64,000 bases of DNA from Bog-473 sp963744935 (GTDB lineage Bacteria; Actinomycetota; Acidimicrobiia; Acidimicrobiales; RAAP-2), in assembly GCA_963744935.1 (NCBI GenBank), contig CAVUVM010000004.1:992001-1056000 (forward strand). Reading direction: 5' to 3'. The notes under the pieces were generated by a model that searched no databases, was not told the origin of the DNA, and saw only the letters and a program-made list of their open reading frames with translations. This document shows, one piece after another, positions 7,901 to 16,124 of this stretch (the first letter of the stretch is position 1; each line of letters begins with the position of its first letter). A program made the translations under genes and the position numbers.

Positions 7901-8836
7901 TCAGTCGGCGAAGCGGGTGACGAGCTCCGCCCCGACACGCCGCACGGTGTCGGGAGTGCCCGTCGGCATGTTGAAGATGAAGTAGTCGACGCCGGCGGCC
8001 GCCAGCTCCTCGACCTGAGCCGCCAGCTCGTCAGGCGTGCCGACGTTCGAGCCCGTTGGCTCCTCTCCCGTGACTTCTCGCAGAAACGCCTTGGTGTCGG
8101 CGGTCTCCTGCGCGCTCGCCGTCAGGACGAGGGTGGCCAGCCGGCTGACGGTGACCTCAGTGGGGTCGCGGCCGACTGCTTTGCAGTGGCTTCGCAGCAC
8201 GTCGACCTTGTGGGCGACCGTGGTGACGTCGCCGAAGAAGTTCGCCATGTCCGCGTAGCGCGCGACCAACTGCAGTGTGCGCTTCTCCCCTCCACCACCG
8301 ACCAGGATCGCGGGCCCGCCTGGCTGTGTCGGACGCGGCACGTTCCGCGCCTCGTGGATGCGGTAGTAGCGCCCGTCGAAGCTCGGCGCCTCCTCGCGGA
8401 ACATCGCCCGGCAGATCTGCAGCGCCTCCTCCAGCCGGTCGAGGCGCTCGGGCGCGGCCGGGAAGTCGAAGCCCAATCCTTCGTGCTCCACGTCGTACCA
8501 GGCGGCACCAAGGCCGAGGATGGCGCGCCCGCCGCTGATGACATCGAGCGTGGTGACGATCTTGGCCAGATGAGCCGGATTGCGATAGGTGACGCCGGTC
8601 ACCATGGCGCCGAGACGGACCCGCGAAGTCAGTGCGGCCAGCGCGCCGAGGACCGTGTACGAATCGAGCATCGGCGCGTCCGGCCCGCCCATCGGCGGCA
8701 GTTGATAGAAGTGGTCCATCACCCACACCGAGTCGAACCCGGTCTCCTCTGCAGCGGTCGCCATCGCCACGACGCCGTCGAAGAGGCCGGCGGGTGATTC
8801 CGCGGTGAAGTTGGGGATCTGGAGTCCGAAGCGCAT
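7901..8836 (-). CDS. LLM-class F420-dependent oxidoreductase
   Basis: A 311-residue luciferase-like protein. Motifs include SVWVMDHFYQLPPMG, TGVTYRNPAHLAKIVTTLD, VISGGRAILGLGAAWYDVEH and GPAILVGGGGEKRTLQLVA. The C-terminus (GTPDELAAQVEELAAAGVDYFIFNMP) closes the barrel as in F420-dependent LLM enzymes. Clear paralogue of 5487-6353. It starts 35 nt after the phosphotransferase-like gene and may be the last gene of that minus-strand operon. Substrate unknown. Confidence 0.9.
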   Translation of the reverse strand: MRFGLQIPNFTAESPAGLFDGVVAMATAAEETGFDSVWVMDHFYQLPPMGGPDAPMLDSYTVLGALAALTSRVRLGAMVTGVTYRNPAHLAKIVTTLDVISGGRAILGLGAAWYDVEHEGLGFDFPAAPERLDRLEEALQICRAMFREEAPSFDGRYYRIHEARNVPRPTQPGGPAILVGGGGEKRTLQLVARYADMANFFGDVTTVAHKVDVLRSHCKAVGRDPTEVTVSRLATLVLTASAQETADTKAFLREVTGEEPTGSNVGTPDELAAQVEELAAAGVDYFIFNMPTGTPDTVRRVGAELVTRFAD

Positions 8837-8871
8837 GGGCAGAACCTAATGGGCTGTCTCGCGGCGGCTGA

Positions 8872-9828
8872 TCACCAGCCGGTCCGGCGGCGGAGCCAGG
8901 CGAGCGCCACCGCACCCTGGGCGGCCTGGAACGAGCGGAGAGTCGGGAGCCCCGGTGGAGGTGGTTCGAGGGAGCGAGACACGAAGAAGCCTGCGATCGC
9001 TGCGAGCAGCACCGTGACGGCATCGGCATGGAGCACCCGTTGCCGCTCGTAGCGGGCGAGAAGCTCTTCGGGCTCGGGACCGCCCTCCAGCGCCACCGAG
9101 GGGGCCCAGCCGACGACGTCGAAGGCCGGGTTGCCGACGGCGGCGTGTGGCCAGTCCACGAAGAGCACCTCGCCTGCGCCGGCGGTCACGAGAACATTGT
9201 CGGCGCGCACGTCGCCGTGAACGAGTGTCGAACCCGCGCACGCCTCGGGCCAGCCCGACTCGAGCTCGGCCAGGCGTCCGAGATGCCCGCTCGCCCAGGG
9301 GTCGAGCCCCGGTGGCGCGCCGAGCGCGGCCAGGCTGGCCCATCCACCGAAGAGCCGCTGCGCGTAGACGGCCAGCGATTCGAGTTCCGGCGCCGGGCTC
9401 GGCGTGAGCGCTGCGTGCATCGCCGCCAGTGCCGCCACGACCGCGTCGAACTCGACCGGGTCCCAGGGGTGGCGCGGCTGGCGGCCGTCGACCGCCTCGA
9501 ACGCGAGCGCCACCCACTCGCTGTCGTCGAGGGTCCCCAGCAGACGCGGGAAGGGTCCCGACGCGGGCAGTGCCGCCGCAACCACGGCCTCGCGCCGGTG
9601 CATGAACGGCGACTCGCGATTGAGCTCCGGGCCGACCGCCTTCACGAAGACCGAGCGGTCGGGCCAGTGCAGGATCGCGGTGGCACCCGGCGAGAACCCA
9701 CCCGTGAGGTCGCGGACTGCCTCGGGCCGTCCGCCACCCAGGTCCGCCGCCCACTCGTGCACGACGTCGGGCACCTGAGCCCAGGGCAGGTGGACGCCGG
9801 CTGCCGGACCGGCCGGTGGGCTCACCGC
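8872..9828 (-). CDS. Aminoglycoside phosphotransferase (APH)-family kinase-like protein
   Basis: About 318 residues with the APH/choline kinase fold. LVHGDVRADNVLV is the catalytic loop (Brenner motif) and FVDWPHAAVGNPAFDV supplies the Mg-binding Asp. Most such proteins in actinobacteria phosphorylate small molecules or are of unknown substrate; antibiotic resistance should not be assumed. I chose GTG 9828, 10 nt after the stop of the preceding gene. An in-frame ATG at 9876 would overlap that gene by 38 nt. Confidence 0.82.
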   Translation of the reverse strand, partial: AVSPPAGPAAGVHLPWAQVPDVVHEWAADLGGGRPEAVRDLTGGFSPGATAILHWPDRSVFVKAVGPELNRESPFMHRREAVVAAALPASGPFPRLLGTLDDSEWVALAFEAVDGRQPRHPWDPVEFDAVVAALAAMHAALTPSPAPELESLAVYAQRLFGGWASLAALGAPPGLDPWASGHLGRLAELESGWPEACAGSTLVHGDVRADNVLVTAGAGEVLFVDWPHAAVGNPAFDVVGWAPSVALEGGPEPEELLARYERQRVLHADAVTVLLAAIAGFFVSRSLEPPPPGLPTLRSFQAAQGAVALAWLRRRTGW

Positions 9829-9838
9829 GCAGCCGGTC

Positions 9839-10102
9839 TCATCCCGTTGCGGCAGCCCCCGCGGCCGCGAGCGCATCGTTGATCGACTCGACCAGACGCC
9901 GGGCAGATTCTGCCGTCAGCTCGACCGCGACGCGTGCGCCCGGACCCTTGGACGGGTCGATGAAGTCGATGTTGAGCGTGTGGTCGAACGGCGCGTGGAA
10001 CGGATGGTCGAAATAGACCTGGGCCGAGGTCACGGAGAACCAGCCCTGCGCGCCCTTGGCGCTGCCGGCGACGCCGATGGCGACGGTGAGGTAGGAGCAC
10101 AT
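9839..10102 (-). CDS. Conserved small protein (possibly DUF6295)
   Basis: 87 residues, no signal peptide or TM. The sequence (MCSYLTVAIGVAGSAKG..., then YFDHPFHAPFDHTLNIDF and ARVAVELTAESARRLVESI) resembles, from memory, a small actinobacterial domain of unknown function (DUF6295). ATG follows GGGAGG by 6 nt and lies 2 nt after the dienelactone hydrolase stop, so the two genes are co-translated neighbours. Confidence 0.75.
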   Translation of the reverse strand: MCSYLTVAIGVAGSAKGAQGWFSVTSAQVYFDHPFHAPFDHTLNIDFIDPSKGPGARVAVELTAESARRLVESINDALAAAGAAATG

Positions 10103-10104
10103 GG

Positions 10105-10863
10105 TCAGCCTCCCGCCAGGTAGCGCCCGTACCAGTCGAAGATCCGCTGCCAGCCGTCGACCGCGGCGTCCGGACGGTAGGCGGGCCGGTCCACCGAGAA
10201 GAAGGCATGGCCGGCCCCGTCGTAGCGAACGAACTCGAACGTCTTGCCCGCGTCCTTCAGTGCTTGTTCCAGCTCGTCCACCTGCTCGGGGCTCGGGAAC
10301 TGGTCGTCGTTGCCGAACAGGCCGAGCAGCGGGCAAACGAGCTGAGGCGTGCGGTCGACCAGGGGCGTGACTTTGAGCGGGAAGCCCTCGGGGAGTCTGC
10401 CGGTGACGAACGCGCCGTAACAGTCGACTGCGGCATCGACGGGCAGGCTCACCGCGGTGAGGAAAGAGTGGCGTCCGCCCGAGCAGTAGCCGATCACCCC
10501 AACCTTGCCGTTGGCGGTCCGAAGTGCGCGCATCGCGTCGACGGCAGCGCCGGCGTCACCCACGAACTGCTCGTCCGGGACGCCTCCGGCCTCGCGGGCC
10601 GCGGCGGCCGCGTCATCGGGGTCGACGTCGAGACCTTGGCGGGCGTACAGGTTGGGGCAGATCGCGTTGTACCCGTTGGCGGCGAAGCGCCGGGTGATCT
10701 CCTTGGTGCCCGAGTCCCACCCCGGGAGGTGATGGATCACCAGGACGCCCGGGAACGGACCGTCGCCCGCGGGCTGAGCCAGATAGGCGTTGATCTGGGC
10801 TCCGTCTCTCCCGCTGAGCATGACGTTGTGGGCGCTGAGGGCTTCTTCGGGTGGTGCGGGCAC
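10105..10863 (-). CDS. Dienelactone hydrolase family protein
   Basis: A 252-residue alpha/beta hydrolase. The nucleophile is in GYCSGG, the Asp lies in the GNDDQFPS region and the catalytic His in GAGHAFF, giving the Cys-Asp-His triad typical of dienelactone hydrolases. GTG 10863 is preceded by AAGGAGG at ideal spacing; the longer open frame to 11187 has no supporting leader. First gene of a three- or four-gene minus operon. It probably hydrolyses lactones or esters in aromatic or related catabolism (inference). Confidence 0.88.
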   Translation of the reverse strand: MPAPPEEALSAHNVMLSGRDGAQINAYLAQPAGDGPFPGVLVIHHLPGWDSGTKEITRRFAANGYNAICPNLYARQGLDVDPDDAAAAAREAGGVPDEQFVGDAGAAVDAMRALRTANGKVGVIGYCSGGRHSFLTAVSLPVDAAVDCYGAFVTGRLPEGFPLKVTPLVDRTPQLVCPLLGLFGNDDQFPSPEQVDELEQALKDAGKTFEFVRYDGAGHAFFSVDRPAYRPDAAVDGWQRIFDWYGRYLAGG

Positions 10864-10999
10864 GGGGGCCTCCTTCTTCTCGGTGCTCGACGCGCCCCAC
10901 CAATCGTGCTCGGTATCGTCGAGCAGAGCGGTCGGGTGGGGCGCCGCCAACTTAGGGCGACTGCGGGTGTCCGCGTCCTCCAACCGGCATGATTGGCCG

Positions 11000-12199
11000 G
11001 TGCGCGGCCTCTCTGTCGTCCTGGCTTCCCTCCTCGGCGTCGCCGCCGCGGGAGTCGCCACCCCCGCCCGGGCCGCGTCCGCCGCCGGCGCGGTACCCAG
11101 TGTGCGCACCGTTCTCGGACCGGACGTCGTGAGCTCGCCGGCCGGGCTCGCGCTCGACCCTGCGGGCGATCTCTTCGTGGCCGACACGGGTCACTGCCGC
11201 GTCCTGGTTGTGCCGGCGAAGACCGAGGTGCGCTACGGGGTGCACCTGCGCGCCGGGCACGTGGCTTCTGTGGCCGGCGGTGGGTGTACGGCCACCGGTG
11301 GCATCGGCCACCCGACCGGCCTGGCGGTCAACGCGCAGGGCGACCTCTACATCGCGGAGGCGACGGCACAGCGTGTCCAGGAGCTGCGACCGACGGGCCG
11401 CTCGACGCCCGTTACGGTGGCCGGGACGGGCCAGCCGGGCTTCAACGGGGACGGCCTCGCCGCCACCGCCAGCAAGCTGAACCAGCCGACTTCCCTCGCT
11501 CTCGACGCCGCCGGCGACCTCTTCATTGCTGACACCGCCAACTGCCGCGTGCGCATGCTGCCGGGCAGCGCAACCTCGCTGTTCGGCCAGGCAATGGCGG
11601 CGGGGCACCTCTACACCGTGGCCGGCACCGGCGTCTGTGGTTCGGCCGGTCAGGGTGGACCGGTCGCGACGGCACAGCTGTGGAACCCGGTGGCCGTGGC
11701 GGTTGACAGTGCCGGCGACATGCTGGTGGCCGATGACGGCGACCAGTCCGTGTTGCTGGCCGCGGCCCGCGCCGGCTCGTACTACGGCGCCACCGTCCGC
11801 GCTGACGAGATCGCCGTCGTCGTGGGTGGGACGGGCAGCTACGGGCCCTATCTCGCGGACGGGCTCTCGGCGACAGGGCCGGTGGCCGAGCTCAACGACC
11901 CCAGGGGCCTCGCTGTCGGCCCGAGCGGGGCACTGGTCGTCACCGATGGCGACATGCATGCCCTCCGGGTCGTCCCCTCGTCCGACGGGACGCTGTTCGG
12001 TCGCGCCATGACGGCCGGAGACCTCTACACGGCGGCCGGCGCGGTACCGGTGACCAGCCCGGCAGGCGCCGGTGACGGCACGCGGTGGGTGCTGACCCAC
12101 CTCGGCAGCCCCACGGGTGTCGCGGTGTCCACCTCGGGAACGGTGTACGTGGCGGATGCGGGAGACGACAGGGTGCTCGCCATAGGAGGCGCAGCATGA
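11000..12199 (+). CDS. Secreted NHL-repeat beta-propeller protein
   Basis: A 399-residue exported protein. The signal peptide (residues 1-25, VRGLSVVLASLLGVAAAGVA... ending ARA) precedes at least five NHL units with the recurring pattern P.GLA.D..GDLF.AD...CRV, for example PAGLALDPAGDLFVADTG, PTSLALDAAGDLFIADTA and PTGVAVSTSGTVYVADAG. These form a propeller used for ligand or polymer binding outside the cell. Its stop overlaps the rhamnosidase start as ATGA, so the pair is probably translated together. Confidence 0.85.
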   Translation: MRGLSVVLASLLGVAAAGVATPARAASAAGAVPSVRTVLGPDVVSSPAGLALDPAGDLFVADTGHCRVLVVPAKTEVRYGVHLRAGHVASVAGGGCTATGGIGHPTGLAVNAQGDLYIAEATAQRVQELRPTGRSTPVTVAGTGQPGFNGDGLAATASKLNQPTSLALDAAGDLFIADTANCRVRMLPGSATSLFGQAMAAGHLYTVAGTGVCGSAGQGGPVATAQLWNPVAVAVDSAGDMLVADDGDQSVLLAAARAGSYYGATVRADEIAVVVGGTGSYGPYLADGLSATGPVAELNDPRGLAVGPSGALVVTDGDMHALRVVPSSDGTLFGRAMTAGDLYTAAGAVPVTSPAGAGDGTRWVLTHLGSPTGVAVSTSGTVYVADAGDDRVLAIGGAA

Positions 12200-14998
12200 G
12201 CCGCTTCGGCCGACGCAGGTTCCTGGCCTCCTCCGCCGGCGTCGCCGCCGGCGCGGTCGGGGCAAGCTCTCTCGGGGGTACGGGTACAGGAGCCGATGCC
12301 GGCGCGGCGACGGCAGCCGATCGCCCGCTGACGGCCGAGGCGTCGCTCGCCGCTCCCCCGGGCTTGCTGCGCGCGACGGGGCTCACCGTGAACGGCCTCG
12401 TGGACCCGGTCGGCGTGGACCCCGACGGTGTGTCGTTCGCCTGGACCGTCCAGGCGACGGGTCGGTCGGTCATGCAAAGCGCGTACCGCCTTATCTTGCG
12501 CCGGACCGACCCCGGGCTCACCGGCCGGGTGTGGACAAGCGGGGAAGTGCTCTCGGCCCAGCAGGCGTTCGTCGGCTACACCGGCTCGTCTCCCCTACCC
12601 GGCGACGCGAGCTACGAGTGGACCGTACAACCTCGGGGGTACGCAGAGCGGTGGGGCCCGCCGTCCCCGCCGGCCCGCTTCACCACCTCGCTGCGCGGCG
12701 ACCAGTGGCAGGGCCTCTGGCTGCGCCCGGCGGGTGGCTCGTTGCAACCCGACCGTGTGACCTATCTGCGTACCGAGGTGACGCCGCCTGCTGGCGGGCT
12801 GGCCCGCGTCACCGCGTACCTGTCGGCCGCGCACACCTATCGGTTCTACGTGAACGGAGCACCTGTCGACGCCTGGCCCAGCTTCTCCTACCCCGACGAG
12901 CAGTACGCGGTGGGCGGTCGACCTCACGCAGATCGTCCGTCAAGGTGAGCCCAACGCTCTCGGAGTCTTGCACCGTTGGTACGGACCCGGCCAGGGTCGG
13001 CCGGCGTCGACCCCCGGGCTGCTCTTCGAGCTCTCTCTCTGGTACGCCGACGGACGCCACATGACCTTCGGGTCCGACGGCTCGTGGCGTGAGCTCCCGG
13101 CCGAGTGGCTGCCCTCGCCGCAACGCAACGCAGACGTGGGCGACTTCGTGGAGTGGGTGGACGGGCGGGCCCAGCCCCAGAGGTGGTCGGAGCCGGGATT
13201 CGACGCCAGCGCCTGGTCGCCGGTCACAGTCATCGGCCCGGCAGGCACCGAGCCGTTCGCCGGGACCTACGCACAGCGGACGACGATCCGGGAGACGCCC
13301 GTGCTGCCGATCCGGCTGCACACCCTCGCTGGCGGTGCCGTGGTCGCCGACTTCGGTGCGGTCTACGCGGCTCGTCCCCGGATCCAATTCGCGCATGGCC
13401 GGGACGGCTCGACGGTCACGGCGCGGGCTGGCTATCTGCTCGATCCCGACGGTCAGGTCTCGACCCTGCACGGGACGCAGGAGACGAACCTCTCGTCTTC
13501 CTACATCCAGCGGGACGGCCCCCAGACTTTCGAGGCCTTCACCTACTTCGGATACCGGTACCTCCAGATCGACAACGCGGGAGAGGCGCTCGGCCCGCAC
13601 CAGGTTGTCGCCGTCGCACGGCACGCCGACATGTCGCCGGTGCCGGCCGCCACCTTCTCCACGGACGACCGCATGCTCAACGCGGTGTGGCGGTTGATGG
13701 CGCGCTCGTGCCTCTACTGCAGCCAGGAGCAGTTCGTCGACACCCCGACCCGGGAGAAGGGGCAGTTCACCTGGGACGCCGCCAACGAGTCTGAGGGCAT
13801 CATGCGGGCGTACGGCGACCAGAACATGAGCTGGCAGGCCCTGCGCGATGTCGCGAGGGGCCAAGCCCGCTACTGGCCGACCGGGCAGGTCAACGCCGTG
13901 TATCCCAACGGTGACGGTGCTCGCTTCTTCGGGACGTCGACGGCGCTCTACCCCGAATGGGTGTGGCGCTACTACCTCTCCACCGGTGACAAGCCCACCG
14001 CGCTGGCCCACTACACGTCGAGCGTCAAGGTGGCCGCTTGGCTGTGGTCGGCCCGTCAGGCGGGCACCGGATTGCTCTACGGCCTGGGCGACACCAGCAA
14101 TGGCGATCCGGTCTATGGCTACGACCTCTCGGTCGCCGCCGATACCGCGAGCAACGTGCTGGCGGTGAACGCGTTCACTCGCGTGGCCCAGTTGGCCATG
14201 CTGGCCAACGACCCCGGTGGGACCGCGCTCTGGCAGGCGCGGGCGGCGCAGCTGGCCGAGGCGGTGAACACCGCGTTGCGCCGAAACGACGGGGTCTACG
14301 TGGACGGCGTCGACGCCGACGGTGCACAGAGCAGGAGCGCGTCGCAAGAGGCCAACGCGCTCCCTTTGGCCTATGGCGTGGTGCCGGCGGCAGACGTGAA
14401 AGCGGTCGGTGCCTATGTGGCGGGCATCGGTATCGACATCGGCCCGAACCACGGGCTCGAGCTCTTGCGCGGTCTGGCGGCGGCCGACATGCCCGAGGCC
14501 ATGGTGCGCACGCTGACGGACACCTCCATCCCGGGCTGGGCCAGCATCGTGGCGGCCGGCGGCACGTTCACCTGGGAGGTGTGGCGTCCGAGCGACCTCA
14601 TCGGTGATTCGATGTCGCACGGCTGGGGCTCGTCCGCCCTGGTCGCCATGCAGGAGTCATTGCTCGGCGTGTCCTTCATGGAGCCCAATCCCGATGGCAC
14701 CGTGCGCGTGTCCGTGGCGCCGCCCTCATCCGGTCTGTCACGGGCGTCGGGCTCGGTGCCCACCGTGGCTGGACCGGTGTCGGTCTCGTGGCAGCGTCGC
14801 GGTCACGGCGTGAAACTGGAGCTGGATCTCCCGGCCAACGCTTCGGCCCTCGTACACCTGCCGACGGCGGACCCGTCCGCCGTGCGCGAAGGGGGCGGGC
14901 CGGCAGCCAAGGCTCCGGGGGTGGCGGTGTTCCCGGCAACGGCCGGTCGGGCGGTCCTCTCGGTGGGAAGCGGGAGTTACCGGTTCACGTCGACGTGA
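12196..14998 (+). CDS. Secreted GH78-type alpha-L-rhamnosidase (single frameshift)
   Basis: About 933 residues after correcting one extra base. A Tat-type signal (RRRFLASSAGVAAG) is followed by an N-terminal Fn3-like domain (FAWTVQA... YEWTVQPRG), a carbohydrate-binding/beta-sandwich region, and the (alpha/alpha)6 catalytic domain. Key strings are DTPTREKGQFTWDAANES, equivalent to the CPQRDE/GD region of GH78, and GGTFTWEVWRP. The reading frame shifts at about 12913-12918; removing one G of GGCGGTCG restores VDLTQIVRQGE and the continuous protein. It likely acts on rhamnosylated polymers outside the cell. Confidence 0.82.
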
Positions 14999-15024
14999 AC
15001 CTGTCGCGCTCGGCCGCTCCCTCC

Positions 15025-15769
15025 CTAGGCCACGAAGACGAGGTGATCTCGGAGCCGGTCGAAGGACTGTGGCGCGCAGCCGACCACGACGCTCATGTCG
15101 TCGACCGACGAGTAGCCACCGACCGACTCCCGGGCAGCGACGATCTGCGAGGCCATCTCCTCGGTGATGTCCGGGATGCGCGCCAATGCCGTCGCCGATG
15201 CGTGGTTGACGTCAATCAAGCCCCCGTCGTCGAAGTCGCGCGGGAGATCGGGACGTCCGATGCGCAGCTCGTAGGCGAGGAGGGGATCCGTGCGCAGGAG
15301 CGTCCTCGCGTATTCGCGTCGCCCAATGCGCTCGGCGGCCTGTCGCTCGGGAGTGGCGTCGCCCATTCGTGGGCCGAGGAACTCGCCGAGGAGCTCATGG
15401 CGGAGCACGAAGGCGTGTGCCGTACCCACACACGCCAGCGTCAACGCGTAGAAAGCCCGCAAAGGCACCCGACAACGAGTCGTTCGAACCCGTCCCATTG
15501 AGGAGGACCAGGCAGAGGCACCCCGCCACCACATAGCCGGCTCCCACGGCAACCAATCTCCGACTCCGCAGCCAGAGCCCCCAGTAGAGGAACGGCACGG
15601 CCGCCGCGAGACCGAGCGTGAGCGCCGGGACCAGCGACAACAGGGCCGACCAGGTTCGGCTCACCGGCGACCGCGAGATCGTCCGGAATCTCCGGCGCAC
15701 CCGGAATCGCGGTGCCTTGGTCGGACGAAATCCGCCGTACGTCGTCTGGTTCGTCTGGGTCGCCTGCAT
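15025..15769 (-). CDS. Membrane protein with C-terminal helix-hairpin-helix domain (frameshifted)
   Basis: About 247 residues after removing one surplus C (plus strand, CCC at 15468-15470). The N-terminal basic region is followed by TM helices (LLSLVPALTLGLAAAVPFLYW, LVAVGAGYVVAGCLCLVLL and, after the shift, FYALTLACVGTAHAF). Then comes a helix-hairpin-helix of ComEA type (DVNHASATALARIPDITEEM). ComEA-like HhH domains bind DNA, but this topology with several N-terminal helices is not classical ComEA, so competence function is uncertain. Convergent with the rhamnosidase. Confidence 0.7.
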
Positions 15770-15824
15770 GGTCGTCTGCTTCCCGGGGTGCCTCGTCCCG
15801 AGGCTCCCAAACTCTGCCTTTTCT

Positions 15825-15916
15825 GCTAAGAGGGACCGTACCAGTGGCCCAAATGGCGCGGGCGAAAAAGCCTAAATGGTGCCTGCCTTTCGGCCCCAAT
15901 GGGGCGGGACGCACCA
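15825..15916 (+). repeat. Four imperfect direct repeats with 23-bp period
   Basis: AAATGG-type cores begin at 15851 (CCCAAATGGCGC), 15874 (CCTAAATGGTGC) and 15897 (CCCCAATGGGGC), exactly 23 bp apart. A degenerate fourth (GCTAAGAGGGAC) lies 23 bp further upstream. Each core is itself a weak palindrome (GCC..GGC). The period is not a multiple of three, so this is not a coding repeat. It could be a cooperative operator for the downstream operon (inference). Confidence 0.6.
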
Positions 15917-16006
15917 ATCCCGCTTCCACCCGCTTCTCCGGAGCCGGAAAGACGAGGTCGGACACGCTGGGCAGGCGGGCCCGACGGCACGGGGACATGA
16001 CGATCC

Positions 16007-16022
16007 CGTGACATCGGTCACG
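16007..16022. promoter_or_regulatory. Hyphenated palindrome CGTGAC-ATCG-GTCACG
   Basis: Perfect 6-bp arms around a 4-bp spacer, about 100 bp upstream of the FtsH-like start and just upstream of the likely promoter. The GTGAC..GTCAC form is a common operator shape. No regulator gene is adjacent, so the binding protein is unknown. Confidence 0.5.
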
Positions 16023-16124
16023 TCGGAGTAGCAATTCCGGCCCTGTGAAAAAAGATCCGGCACCCACTATCCTCACGGGCGCTCTCTCTTGGCGATATTC
16101 GGTCCGGACAAAAGGGTGTGCCAC

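Larger units (their letters stand above)
15770..16124. other. 355-bp divergent intergenic region with ordered repeats
   Basis: Separates the HhH membrane protein from the FtsH-like operon. It contains no credible ORF but holds the 23-bp-spaced repeats (15825-15916), a perfect hyphenated palindrome (16007-16022) and, near 16065-16072, a TATCCT-like -10 element about 55 bp before the start codon. Confidence 0.6.

Noticed and set aside
8872..9828. Aminoglycoside resistance gene
   Set aside because: Only the general APH fold is visible; neighbours are metabolic and the family is broad.
12809..14620. About 600-codon antisense open frame in the rhamnosidase
   Set aside because: His/Arg-rich, motif-free product typical of a shadow frame.
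15025..15769. Competence gene comEA
   Set aside because: The HhH motif fits, but the several N-terminal TM helices and the lack of comEC/comF neighbours do not.
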